A stretch of DNA of 64,000 nt, from contig NZ_VFEV01000003.1 in assembly GCF_007858275.1 (NCBI RefSeq), forward strand, positions 202,906 to 266,905. Reading direction: 5' to 3'. Shown here piece after piece: positions 1-7,482 of this stretch (position 1 is the stretch's first letter; each line of letters starts with the position of its first letter). Origin of the DNA: Pseudomonas proteolytica. Lineage in GTDB: Bacteria > Pseudomonadota > Gammaproteobacteria > Pseudomonadales > Pseudomonadaceae. The notes beneath the pieces are model-generated. The model was not told the DNA's origin. It saw nothing but the letters and a program-made list of their open reading frames with translations, and did not search any database. The translations under genes were made by a program, and so were the position numbers.

Positions 1-339
1 CTTGTGCTCGGTGCGGGTGGCCCGCTCTCCCAGCAGCGCGGCCAGGGGGAAGCATTCTCCGGTGGCGATTTCGAAGGTGGTTTCGGCCGAATCCGGGCGC
101 TGCCCGACCACGCGGCCCTGCTTGACGATATAGAAGTGCTCCACGGGGCCCGCCGACGGTTTGAGAATGCTCTCGCCGGGGCCGTAGAAGCGCAATTGGC
201 ACTGTTCCACCAGGAACGCCAGGTGGGCGTTTTCCATCTGGTTGAAGGGCGGGAACCGTTGAAGGAATTGCAGGGTGCCGTGAATGTTCTGCAACACCGC
301 AGTTTTCCCTGCCTGGGTGAAAGCATCAGCTTTACTCAT
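1..339 (-). CDS. cNMP-binding/CBS-type nucleotidyltransferase-like protein, N-terminal part only
   Basis: The reading frame runs off the left edge, so only about 113 N-terminal residues are visible, beginning MSKADAF. A second in-frame ATG lies two codons upstream at 345, and neither start has a strong ribosome-binding site. The visible part reads as a cyclic-nucleotide-binding beta-roll: FYGPGESILKPSAG is followed by VEHFYIVKQGRVVG and then a GECFPLAALLGERA segment, like the phosphate-binding cassette of CAP-type domains. In pseudomonads this N-terminal domain is commonly followed by two CBS domains and a DUF294 nucleotidyltransferase module; that continuation is an inference because it is outside the window. 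The gene is divergent from the response regulator at 585, so the 245-bp gap must hold both promoters. Confidence 0.7.
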   Translation of the reverse strand, partial: MSKADAFTQAGKTAVLQNIHGTLQFLQRFPPFNQMENAHLAFLVEQCQLRFYGPGESILKPSAGPVEHFYIVKQGRVVGQRPDSAETTFEIATGECFPLAALLGERATRTEHK

Positions 340-584
340 AACCATGACCGCAGTTTTTTGTCGTTATCGTCCTTCATGGTCGACCCCCACGCGGCGGGTG
401 CCCATTGGACGTAAGTCTAGGTAGCTATAAGACCTTCGATGACTAAGGAAAAACCCTACATGAATATCGTCCAGACCCGTAGAACGCCCACTAGGAAAAC
501 TATCCGACGAAGTGCACATTGTTCGCCCTTCCGGCGATGTCTGACTAGTGTGCTGGGAGATTGAGAAGAACTGCCGAGAGACGT

Positions 585-1031
585 ATGCCCGACCTAGATA
601 TTCTGAGTGACGCCGAGCGCGAAGCGCTGAGCGCCGTGATGCTGGAGCCTGATTTACCGCCGCAGCGGGTGCTGATCGTCGATGACGATAAAGACGCCCG
701 GGAATTGCTGGCCGAAATCCTGGGGCTGGACGGCATTCGCTGCATGACGGCGGACAGTGGCGAGGCTGCGTGGGAATTGTTGAAGTCCAGCACTTCCATC
801 GGCTTACTGATCACCGACCTGCGCATGGCACCCAGCAACGGCCTGCAACTTATCCGCCAGGTGCGCGAATCCACACGCGCGGCATTGCCGATCATCATCA
901 TGTCCGGGGACGCCGAAGCGCCGGACGTGATCGATGCAATGCATCTGAGTGTGGTGGACTTTCTGCTCAAGCCGATTGATAGCGTGAAGTTGGCGAAGAT
1001 GGTCAAGCGCGAGTTGGGGATGGCGCAGTAG
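585..1031 (+). CDS. stand-alone response regulator receiver protein
   Basis: This 148-residue protein consists of one CheY-like receiver domain (about residues 27-143) with a short N-terminal extension and no output domain. The acidic pocket is DDD at 33-35, the probable phospho-acceptor is Asp78 in LLITDLRM, the switch residue is Ser107 in IIIMSGD and the conserved lysine is Lys129 in FLLKP. The ATG at 585 is chosen because GAGAG lies about 5 bases upstream; a TTG at 561 would add eight residues but has its purine tract directly against it. No histidine kinase is adjacent, so the partner is unknown. It probably acts by protein-protein contact or as a phosphate sink. The receiver assignment is firm and the pathway is unknown. 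Confidence 0.85.
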   Translation: MPDLDILSDAEREALSAVMLEPDLPPQRVLIVDDDKDARELLAEILGLDGIRCMTADSGEAAWELLKSSTSIGLLITDLRMAPSNGLQLIRQVRESTRAALPIIIMSGDAEAPDVIDAMHLSVVDFLLKPIDSVKLAKMVKRELGMAQ

Positions 1032-1090
1032 TTACCACTCATCGAAACTGTCAATTCTGACAGTAGAACTCATGGTGCTGAAATTGTTTA

Positions 1091-1126
1091 GTGCTCTGAA
1101 AGCACTGGAACGCAAGTTCCGTGCTT
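1091..1126 (+). promoter_or_regulatory. competing hairpins in leader of the 143-residue gene
   Basis: Three copies of the same five-base arm occur: GTGCT at 1091-1095, AGCAC at 1101-1105 and GTGCT at 1121-1125. The middle arm can pair with either neighbour, giving a small stem with a CTGAA loop or a longer bulged stem (AAGCAC, T bulge, GGAAC, GCAA loop, GTTCC, GTGCTT). A separate perfect stem CTGTCA/TGACAG lies just upstream at 1047-1062. The switch arrangement is seen directly; regulation is inferred. Confidence 0.4.
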
Positions 1127-1152
1127 CATAGACCACTGAACAGGAGCTCATC

Positions 1153-1584
1153 ATGAACGTTAAAAAAATGTCTATCGACGATGCTGAACTAGAAGAAGCC
1201 AGGGGCAAGGCTGAAGAGGGGCAAGCCTATATTTTGGTCATTGAGAACAATTCTGCTCGTCTTTTCGTGGCGGATGAGGTGTTTGGATATTTGTCTTGGA
1301 CAGCGATACTGGGGCCGGAGCCCGAGCGTATTGACCTGCGTTATGGGAGTGACTTACAGACGGGCTTTCATACTTTCGATGCCGTGGATTTAAGGCCTTG
1401 GTACCGTGCGCCCGACGGCGAACTTTACACTTCCGCTTTAGAAGGTAAGGTTTTTATCAATGTCACTGGGCCAGGGTCTGGCACTGAGTTTGAACATACT
1501 GGCGTACTGCTGAACGTACGTTTCGAGAAGAGTGATGGCTCTCCTATTGTGCTCAATGGCACGTTCAATAACTCGTTCACCTGA
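1153..1584 (+). CDS. hypothetical protein, 143 residues, no recognised domain
   Basis: I do not recognise this protein. It starts at ATG 1153 with CAGGAG about 7 bases upstream. After a charged N-terminus (residues 1-23) the sequence alternates hydrophobic and polar stretches with many Gly, Asp and aromatic residues (RLFVADEVFGYLSW, RIDLRYGSDLQTGFHTF, KVFINVTGPGSG, VLLNVRFEKSDG), which suggests an all-beta fold. There is no signal peptide, membrane helix or metal motif. Codon use is visibly more A/T-rich than in the neighbours (runs such as TTTTTATCAATGTC), which could indicate acquisition. It sits 121 bp downstream of the response regulator behind a structured leader and ends just before a strong terminator, so it is probably its own transcription unit. 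Confidence 0.7.
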   Translation: MNVKKMSIDDAELEEARGKAEEGQAYILVIENNSARLFVADEVFGYLSWTAILGPEPERIDLRYGSDLQTGFHTFDAVDLRPWYRAPDGELYTSALEGKVFINVTGPGSGTEFEHTGVLLNVRFEKSDGSPIVLNGTFNNSFT

Positions 1585-1610
1585 TGTTTTTGTTATTGGA
1601 GCCACGTATT

Positions 1611-1643
1611 AAAAAGCCCTGATCTTTCGATCAGGGCTTTTTT
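1611..1643. terminator. bidirectional intrinsic terminator
   Basis: A 14-base perfect inverted repeat (AAAAAGCCCTGATC, TTTC loop, then its complement) has an A-run on the left and a T-run on the right, so it works for both strands. It separates the convergent 143-residue gene and glcB. Confidence 0.9.
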
Positions 1644-1655
1644 ACGTGCGGTTAC

Positions 1656-3833
1656 TCAAAGACCATTCTTGGCCTTGAACTCCCTCCGCCGACGATGCAA
1701 CACCGGCTCGGTATAACCGTTGGGTTGCTTGGTCCCTTCAATCACCAACTCCACCGCTGCCTGGAACGCGATATTGCTGTCGAAGTCCGGGGCCAAGGGA
1801 CGGTACAGCGCGTCCCCGGCGTTCTGCCGATCCACCACTGGCGCCATGCGCTTGAGGCTTTCCATGACCTGGGCTTCGCTGACCACGCCATGGCGCAGCC
1901 AGTTGGCGATGTGCTGGCTGGAGATACGCAGGGTGGCGCGGTCTTCCATCAGGCCCACATCGTTGATATCCGGCACTTTCGAGCAACCCACGCCCTGGTC
2001 GATCCAGCGCACCACGTAGCCGAGGATGCCCTGGGCGTTGTTGTCCAGCTCGTTGCGGATTTCTTCCTCGGACCAGTCGGTGTTCTGGGCCAGGGGAATA
2101 GTCAGGATGTCGTCCACCGAAGCGCGTTCGCGCTTGGCCAGTTCGGCCTGGCGGGCAAATACGTCGACCTTGTGGTAATGCAGCGCGTGCAGGGCGGCAG
2201 CCGTCGGCGACGGTACCCACGCGGTGTTGGCGCCGGCCAGCGGGTGAGCGATTTTCTGCTCGAGCATGGCGGCCATCAAGTCGGGCATTGCCCACATGCC
2301 TTTACCGATTTGCGCACGACCTTGCAGGCCAGTGCTCAAGCCGATATCAACGTTCCAGTTCTCATAGGCGCCGATCCATTTTTCCGCCTTCATCGCCGCC
2401 TTGCGCACCATCGCGCCGGCTTCCATGGAGGTGTGGATTTCGTCGCCGGTGCGGTCGAGGAAGCCGGTGTTGATAAACACCACGCGCTCGCTGGCAGCCT
2501 TGATACAGGCCTTGAGGTTGACCGTGGTGCGGCGCTCCTCGTCCATGATGCCGACCTTGAGGGTGTTGCGCGGCAGGTTCAGCACCTCTTCGATGCGCCC
2601 GAACAGTTCGTTGGTGAACGCGGCTTCTTCGGGGCCGTGCATCTTCGGTTTAACGATGTACACGGAGCCGGTGCGGCTGTTCTTGCGGCTGTTGTTGCCA
2701 TTGAGGCTGTGGACCGCTGCCAGGCTGGTGATCAGGCCGTCGAGGATGCCTTCTGGCACTTCATTGCCCTGGGCATCGAGGATGGCGTCGATGGTCATCA
2801 GGTGGCCAACGTTGCGCACGAACAGCAGCGAGCGACCATGCAGGGTCACCGCATTGCCGTCGACACCGGTGTAGGTGCGGTCGGCGTTCATGGTGCGGGT
2901 AAAGGTCTTGCCGCCCTTGGCCACTTCTTCGGCCAGGTCGCCCTTCATCAGGCCGAGCCAGTTGCGGTAGATCACCACTTTGTCGTCGGCATCGACGGCG
3001 GCGACGGAGTCTTCGCAGTCCATGATGGTGGTCAGCGCGGCTTCCATCAGGATGTCTTTGATGCCGGCGGCGTCGGTCTGGCCGACCGGGGTGCTGGCGT
3101 CGACCTGGATTTCGAAGTGCAGGCCGTTGTGCTTGAACAAGATGGCGATTGGCTGGGCGGCATCGCCCTGGTAGCCGATCAACTGAGCATCGCTGCGCAG
3201 GCCGCTGTTACTGCCACCCTTGAGGCTGACCACCAACTTGCCGTCGACGATCTTGTAGCCGGTGGAATCGACATGGCTGCCGGCGGTGAGCGGTGCGGCT
3301 TCGTCGAGGAAGGCGCGGGCGAAGGCGATGACCTTGTCACCGCGCACCTTGTTGTAGCCCTGGCCTTTCTCGGCGCCGTCGGCTTCGCTGATGGCGTCGG
3401 TGCCATACAGCGCGTCGTACAGCGAGCCCCAACGGGCGTTGGAGGCGTTGAGGGCGAACCGCGCATTCATCACCGGCACCACCAACTGCGGGCCGGCCAT
3501 GCGGGCGATTTCGTCATCGACGTTTTGTGTGGTCGCCTGGAAATCCGCCGCTTCTGGCAGCAGGTAGCCAATGTCTTGCAGGAAGGCTTTGTAGGCCACT
3601 GCGTCGTGGGCCTTGCCGGCGTGGGTCTGGTGCCAGGCATCGATCCGCGCTTGGAAATCGTCGCGTTTGGCGAGTAGGGCTTTGTTCTTCGGTGCCAGGT
3701 CGTGGATGACCTTGTCGGCGCCGGCCCAGAACTGGTCGGCGGTCAGGCCGGTACCGGGAATGGCTTCGTTGTTCACGAAGTCGAACAGGACTTTGGCGAC
3801 CTGCAGGCCACCGACTTGAACGTGTTCAGTCAT
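1656..3833 (-). CDS. glcB: malate synthase G
   Basis: The product condenses glyoxylate with acetyl-CoA to malate in the glyoxylate/glycolate pathway. It has 725 residues, the normal length for the monomeric G isoform. Hallmarks are [32 protein letters not shown], the glycine/asparagine-rich [23 protein letters not shown] region written here in part ([16 protein letters not shown]), [25 protein letters not shown] and the C-terminal VGCSKVPDI segment with the catalytic-region cysteine. The start at 3833 ([12 protein letters not shown]) is preferred over the GTG at 3845 because GTGAGG sits 6-12 bases upstream. The gene is monocistronic, ends at the shared terminator, and has about 430 bp of non-coding DNA upstream toward gcvR. 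Confidence 0.97.
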   Translation of the reverse strand: MTEHVQVGGLQVAKVLFDFVNNEAIPGTGLTADQFWAGADKVIHDLAPKNKALLAKRDDFQARIDAWHQTHAGKAHDAVAYKAFLQDIGYLLPEAADFQATTQNVDDEIARMAGPQLVVPVMNARFALNASNARWGSLYDALYGTDAISEADGAEKGQGYNKVRGDKVIAFARAFLDEAAPLTAGSHVDSTGYKIVDGKLVVSLKGGSNSGLRSDAQLIGYQGDAAQPIAILFKHNGLHFEIQVDASTPVGQTDAAGIKDILMEAALTTIMDCEDSVAAVDADDKVVIYRNWLGLMKGDLAEEVAKGGKTFTRTMNADRTYTGVDGNAVTLHGRSLLFVRNVGHLMTIDAILDAQGNEVPEGILDGLITSLAAVHSLNGNNSRKNSRTGSVYIVKPKMHGPEEAAFTNELFGRIEEVLNLPRNTLKVGIMDEERRTTVNLKACIKAASERVVFINTGFLDRTGDEIHTSMEAGAMVRKAAMKAEKWIGAYENWNVDIGLSTGLQGRAQIGKGMWAMPDLMAAMLEQKIAHPLAGANTAWVPSPTAAALHALHYHKVDVFARQAELAKRERASVDDILTIPLAQNTDWSEEEIRNELDNNAQGILGYVVRWIDQGVGCSKVPDINDVGLMEDRATLRISSQHIANWLRHGVVSEAQVMESLKRMAPVVDRQNAGDALYRPLAPDFDSNIAFQAAVELVIEGTKQPNGYTEPVLHRRRREFKAKNGL

Positions 3834-4032
3834 TGCTTGCCTCACTCTGCGGAGCTAATTCGCTTTTCAGCTTTTCAATTTACCAATGAAGCCTCTGGCC
3901 ATTTAAACCACAAACCCAAGGCACCAGTACATGCCATGAACGGCGGCTGGGTGGTTCCAATCAACGGCGCAAGGCTTGCTGACGGGCTGTTCGGGGTTCT
4001 GACGGCGCCTGGGCAGACATCGACCTAACGTT

Positions 4033-4060
4033 ATGTAGTGCGCGCCGAGGCATACTACAT
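4033..4060. promoter_or_regulatory. inverted repeat in glcB-gcvR intergenic region
   Basis: ATGTAGT at 4033-4039 and ACTACAT at 4054-4060 form perfect 7-base arms around 14 bases. This is the clearest dyad in the 430-bp gap between the divergent genes glcB and gcvR and could be an operator for glcB. No known regulator motif was recognised. The rest of the gap (3834-4264) is A/T-rich toward gcvR and holds no gene that I can support. Confidence 0.3.
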
Positions 4061-4229
4061 GATGAGTTGCGGTTGTGAAAATTAGACTAAATACGTCGTT
4101 TAGCGACCCACTTTGGTTGTACGGTCACAGCGGGGAATGGGATGTTCTCAAAAAACCAATGGATTGTTCCAGATAAATATAAAAATGGTACACGATTTGT
4201 TTTGCGGCTCGCTCCTACAGGCAGGTGCC

Positions 4230-4235
4230 TATAAT
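4230..4235 (+). promoter_or_regulatory. probable -10 box of gcvR
   Basis: A perfect TATAAT lies 30 bases ahead of the gcvR ATG. No good -35 hexamer is present at the usual spacing, although a TG pair lies just upstream, so the promoter call is tentative. Confidence 0.4.
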
Positions 4236-4264
4236 CGAGTATTCATCACCAGAGGACTGTTGCC

Positions 4265-4783
4265 ATGGACCATCTCGTACTCACCGTCATCGCCGCCGAC
4301 AAACCCGGCGTGGTCGAGCGTGTAGCCCACTGCATTGCCGAGCGCGGTGGCAACTGGCTGGAAAGTCGCATGGCCCATATGGCCGGGCAATTTGCCGGGA
4401 TCCTGCGGGTCAGTGTGCCAATGGAAAACCGCAGTGAGCTGGTCAGTGCCCTGGAGGACCTGTCCACCCATGGCATTCGTGTGCTGGTCGGTGAAAGCAG
4501 CGGCGCGCAGGCATCGGCAAGCAAGCCGATCCTGATGACCCTGGTGGGCAATGACCGGCCAGGTATCGTGCGCGAAATCACCGCGCTGTTGAGCAAGCAA
4601 GGGGTGAACCTGGAGCGCCTGAGTACCGACGTGCGCCCGGCGCCCATGAGCAGCGACCCGTTGTTTCACGCCGAGGCCGCGCTGGCGGTGCCTTCCACCC
4701 TGGCGCTGGACACGTTGCAGGCTGCCTTGGAAACCCTGGCCGATGATCTGATGGTGGAGTTGCAGCTGCGCAGCGAGGAATAA
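4265..4783 (+). CDS. gcvR: glycine cleavage system regulator GcvR-like, tandem ACT domains
   Basis: The 172-residue protein has two ACT domains: residues 4-75 (LTVIAADKPGVVERVAHCIA...GILRVSVP) and 90-168 (LMTLVGNDRPGIVREITALL...EAALAVP). In Escherichia coli GcvR senses glycine and binds GcvA to keep the glycine cleavage genes repressed; in pseudomonads the partner is less clear and may be different. AGAGGA lies 7 bases upstream of the ATG. The gene is monocistronic: the next gene, rarD, is convergent. The family assignment is firm, but the exact regulatory target is inferred from the family name only. Confidence 0.85.
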   Translation: MDHLVLTVIAADKPGVVERVAHCIAERGGNWLESRMAHMAGQFAGILRVSVPMENRSELVSALEDLSTHGIRVLVGESSGAQASASKPILMTLVGNDRPGIVREITALLSKQGVNLERLSTDVRPAPMSSDPLFHAEAALAVPSTLALDTLQAALETLADDLMVELQLRSEE

Positions 4784-5005
4784 CCGTCCACAGGGTTGTT
4801 CATGGAAATCTTGCATGGGCTTGTGGATAAGCTGTAGAGACTCGGCGCCAGGCCGCGCCGGCCGTGGCTTGCGGAGTGTTGAGCAAAAAACGAGCAATTT
4901 CAAAGGCTTGTGCACAAACGCCGGGGATCAGGTTGTGGATAACCTTGGGGTGAAACCCTGCAAGCCAAGCCGGCTGTGGCTTGCAAGGGTTTGTACATTA
5001 TTTGA
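4784..5005. other. intergenic region with two perfect DnaA-box 9-mers
   Basis: Between the convergent genes gcvR and rarD the 9-mer TGTGGATAA (complement TTATCCACA, the strict DnaA box) occurs at 4822-4830 and 4934-4942 in the same orientation. A near match, TTGTGCACA, lies at 4908-4916. No A/T-rich unwinding element is obvious, so this is more likely a DnaA titration or binding site than an origin. Binding is inferred from sequence only. Confidence 0.4.
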
Positions 5006-5890
5006 TCAGCGTTTGCGCAGGCTCAGCCATGCGTCGATGCTGTAGACCGCAAGCCCCGCCCAGATAAATACGAACGCGACCAGGCTGGCGGGGCTCATGT
5101 GTTCGTCGAACAGCAGCACCGCCTGCAGCAGGACCAGGGTTGGCGCCAAGTACTGCAGGAAACCGAGCGTGGTGTACGGCAAGTGCCGCGCGGCGGCGTT
5201 GAAACACACCAGCGGGATCAATGTCACCGGGCCTGCGGCCACCAGCCACCAGGCTTCGGATGTGCTCCAGAACGCCATATTGGCGCTATGGGCGGTGGGG
5301 TTGAGCAGCAGCCACGCCAGGGCAATCGGCACCAGCATCCAGGTTTCCACCACCAGGCCCGGCAATGCCTTGACCGGCGCCTGCTTGCGGATCAAACCGT
5401 AGAAACCAAAGGTCAACGCCAGCACCAGCGACACCCACGGCAAACTCCCCACCTGCCATACCTGTTGCGCCACACCCACGGCGGCCAGCCCGACGGCGAC
5501 CCATTGCAGGCGCCGCAGGCGTTCACCGAGCAGCAGCATGCCCAGCAGCACGTTGACCAGCGGGTTGATGTAGTAACCCAGGCTGGCTTCGAGCATGCGC
5601 CCACTGTTGACCGACCATACATAGGTCAGCCAGTTGCCTGCGATCAACGAGCCGCTCAACGCCAGGATCGCCAGGCGCTTGGGGTTGTCCCGCAGTTCGC
5701 GCCACCAGCCGGGGTGTTTCCACACCAGCAACAGCAAACCGCCGAACAGCGCCGACCACAGCACGCGGTGGACGATGATTTCGGCGGCCGGCACGCTGGC
5801 GATGGCTTTGAAGTAGAGCGGGAACAGGCCCCAGATGACGTAGGCACTCAGGCCCAGGATATACCCGCGACGCGGGTTGGCGGCTTGCAT
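5006..5890 (-). CDS. rarD: RarD protein, EamA/DMT-superfamily permease
   Basis: This 294-residue inner-membrane protein has ten predicted helices in two EamA repeats, beginning with YILGLSAYVIWGLFPLYFK and LFGGLLLLVW. The RarD signature is the conserved GLFPLYFK in helix 1 and the segment NWLTYVWSVNSGRMLEASLGYYINPL around residues 88-113, quoted here in part as LEASLGYYINPL. RarD was named for a chloramphenicol-sensitivity phenotype; its substrate is not established. The start at 5890 (MQAANPRRG) has AAGGA 6 bases upstream; an ATG five codons earlier lacks this. It is convergent with gcvR and probably transcribed alone. Confidence 0.88.
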   Translation of the reverse strand: MQAANPRRGYILGLSAYVIWGLFPLYFKAIASVPAAEIIVHRVLWSALFGGLLLLVWKHPGWWRELRDNPKRLAILALSGSLIAGNWLTYVWSVNSGRMLEASLGYYINPLVNVLLGMLLLGERLRRLQWVAVGLAAVGVAQQVWQVGSLPWVSLVLALTFGFYGLIRKQAPVKALPGLVVETWMLVPIALAWLLLNPTAHSANMAFWSTSEAWWLVAAGPVTLIPLVCFNAAARHLPYTTLGFLQYLAPTLVLLQAVLLFDEHMSPASLVAFVFIWAGLAVYSIDAWLSLRKR

Positions 5891-5962
5891 GCAGAATCCT
5901 TGCATAGGCAGCTAACAAAGCCGTGATTGTAAGGAAGTTTGTCTATCGATGGGTCGGCTTTT

Positions 5963-6077
5963 TGTAGGAGCGCGCTTGCTCGCGAAAAACCTGAGGGCGC
6001 CGCTGGGTGTCAGGTTTCCCGCGTTATCGCTAACGACCTTCGTCGGCACGCCGCCCGGAAACAAGCTCGCTCCTACA
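5963..6077. repeat. interspersed imperfect palindrome (115 bp)
   Basis: The arms TGTAGGAGCG and CGCTCCTACA bound a 115-bp imperfect palindrome containing GCTTGCTCGCGAAAAACCTG. It resembles long palindromic repeats dispersed in P. fluorescens genomes. It lies between rarD and srkA. Confidence 0.7.
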
Positions 6078-6097
6078 TGATGAGCGAGCGTGATTTC

Positions 6098-7072
6098 CTA
6101 GAACAATTTCAGGGGTTCTTCGTTGAGCGCAGACAATTGTTCGCGCAGCGCCAGCACCTGGTCGCCCCAATACCGCTCGCTGCCAAACCACGGGAAGCTG
6201 TGGGGGAATGCCGGATCATCCCAGCGCCGTGCCAGCCAGGCGCTGTAGTGCATCAGGCGCAGGGCGCGCAGAGGCTCGATCAGCGCCAGTTCGCGAGGAT
6301 CGAAATCGTGGAATTCCTGGTAGCCGTCCATCAACTCCGACAACTGCCCCAGGCATTCCTGGCGATCGCCGGCGAGCATCATCCATAAATCCTGGACCGC
6401 CGGGCCCATGCGGCAGTCGTCGAGGTCGACGATATGGAACATCTCATCGCGACACATCATGTTGCCGGGGTGGCAGTCGCCATGCATGCGGATGTTCTTG
6501 TGCGGCGTGGCGCTGTACACATCCTCCACGCGCTTGAGCAAGTCACGGGCCACGGATTCGTAGGCAGGCAGCAGGCTCTTGGGAATGAAGTTGCCTTCGA
6601 GCAACGTGTTCAGGGAGTCATGACCGAAGTTCTTCACCCCCAGGGCTTCACGGTGTTCGAAGGGGCGGGTGGCGCCCACCGCATGCAAGCGCCCGAGCAA
6701 CTGCCCAAGGCGGTACAACTGATCGAGATTGCCCGGCTCCGGCGCCCGGCCACCACGGCGAGGGAACAGGGTGAAACGAAAGCCCGCGTGTTCGAACAGG
6801 CTTTCGCCGTTATGGATCATCGGGGCGACCACAGGCACTTCGCATTCGGCCAGTTCGAAGGTGAAGCGGTGTTCTTCAAGGATCGCTTCGTTGGTCCAGC
6901 GCTGGGGTCGGTAGAACTTGGCGATCAGCGGCTCGCAGTCTTCGATGCCGACTTGATACACCCGGTTTTCGTAGCTGTTGAGCGCCAAAACGCGGGCGTC
7001 GCTGAGAAAACCGATGCTTTCGACAGCGTCGAGAACCAGGTCGGGGGTCAATGTTTCAAACGGGTGGGCCAT
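6098..7072 (-). CDS. srkA: stress response kinase A (YihE/SrkA)
   Basis: A 324-residue cytoplasmic Ser/Thr kinase of the aminoglycoside-phosphotransferase-like fold. The ATP lysine is Lys52 (LIAKFYRP), the catalytic loop is HGDCHPGN at 197-204 and the metal-binding loop is DLDD at 216-219. In E. coli SrkA protects against stress-induced death by counteracting the MazEF/Cpx effects; the role here is inferred. The start at 7072 (MAHPFETLTP) is chosen because CAGGAG lies 5 bases upstream; longer forms read into REP DNA. The gene stands alone between repeats. Confidence 0.9.
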   Translation of the reverse strand: MAHPFETLTPDLVLDAVESIGFLSDARVLALNSYENRVYQVGIEDCEPLIAKFYRPQRWTNEAILEEHRFTFELAECEVPVVAPMIHNGESLFEHAGFRFTLFPRRGGRAPEPGNLDQLYRLGQLLGRLHAVGATRPFEHREALGVKNFGHDSLNTLLEGNFIPKSLLPAYESVARDLLKRVEDVYSATPHKNIRMHGDCHPGNMMCRDEMFHIVDLDDCRMGPAVQDLWMMLAGDRQECLGQLSELMDGYQEFHDFDPRELALIEPLRALRLMHYSAWLARRWDDPAFPHSFPWFGSERYWGDQVLALREQLSALNEEPLKLF

Positions 7073-7158
7073 GCGAACTCCTGCGCGCAGCAGGTCGCCG
7101 CGTCCGGCCGGGTATGGTAGCGCACCGGGCTGGAGATAGGTGGTGTGTGTACTATCGC

Positions 7159-7184
7159 CTTCGCGAGCAAGCCCGCTCCCACAC
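7159..7184. repeat. single REP element
   Basis: A REP palindrome of the GCGAGCAAGCCCGCTCCCAC type lies just upstream of srkA. A degenerate copy follows at about 7209-7227 and appears to be the site entered by the element at 7228. Confidence 0.7.
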
Positions 7185-7227
7185 TTGGCCGGTGTACACA
7201 GAAACACTGTGGGCTTGCCCGCGATGA

Positions 7228-7459
7228 GCATAGGTATCTACACAACTTTGCCGCAACGCCTAGATTCAGGCAGATAGCGCAGTTGTGGCGAGCGGGCTTG
7301 CCCCGCGCTGGGCTGCGAAGCAGCCCCAACAAGCCCGCCGCGTTTCTTCAGATAAACCGCGATAGGCGGGTTTAGGGCTGCTTCGCAGCCCAGCGCGGGG
7401 CAAGCCCGCTCGCCACGGGGGAGTTCATTAGTTTGTGAAAGTTGTGTAGATACTTATGC
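7228..7459. mobile_element. MITE-like element with 22-bp TIRs and 8-bp target duplication
   Basis: Left end GCATAGGTATCTACACAACT.. (7228-7249) and right end (7438-7459) are inverted repeats matching at 21 of 22 bases. Both ends are flanked directly by the perfect direct repeat CGCGATGA (7220-7227 and 7460-7467), the footprint of a transposition event into a REP-like sequence. The 232-bp interior has no transposase gene and consists mainly of a REP doublet. This fits a non-autonomous element mobilised in trans. The transposase family cannot be named from the ends alone; several IS families make 8-bp duplications. Confidence 0.75.
7284..7416. repeat. REP doublet (REPIN) inside the MITE-like element
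   Basis: Two inverted REP units face each other. Each carries a GGGCTGC...GCAGCCC hairpin and a GGCGAGCGGGCTTGCCCCG arm. The same architecture recurs at 14131-14267 and 63763-63879. Confidence 0.8.
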
Positions 7460-7482
7460 CGCGATGAGGCCCTGAAGATCAC

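Noticed and set aside
1695..3677. 660-codon open frame antisense to glcB
   Set aside because: It mirrors a GC-rich gene whose third positions exclude stops on the opposite strand; composition (His, Gln and Gly-rich) is typical of antisense shadow and it has no ribosome-binding site.
3915..3940. Possible sigma54 promoter (minus-strand TGGCATGTACTGGTGCC) upstream of glcB
   Set aside because: GG-to-GC spacing is one base too long for the strict -24/-12 element.
4784..5005. A replication origin in the DnaA-box region
   Set aside because: Only two strict boxes, no A/T-rich unwinding region and no dnaA, dnaN or gidA neighbours, so oriC is not supported.
7048..7375. Small open frames over the srkA upstream repeats
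   Set aside because: They translate REP palindromes; no family similarity and the DNA is explained by repeats and the MITE-like element.
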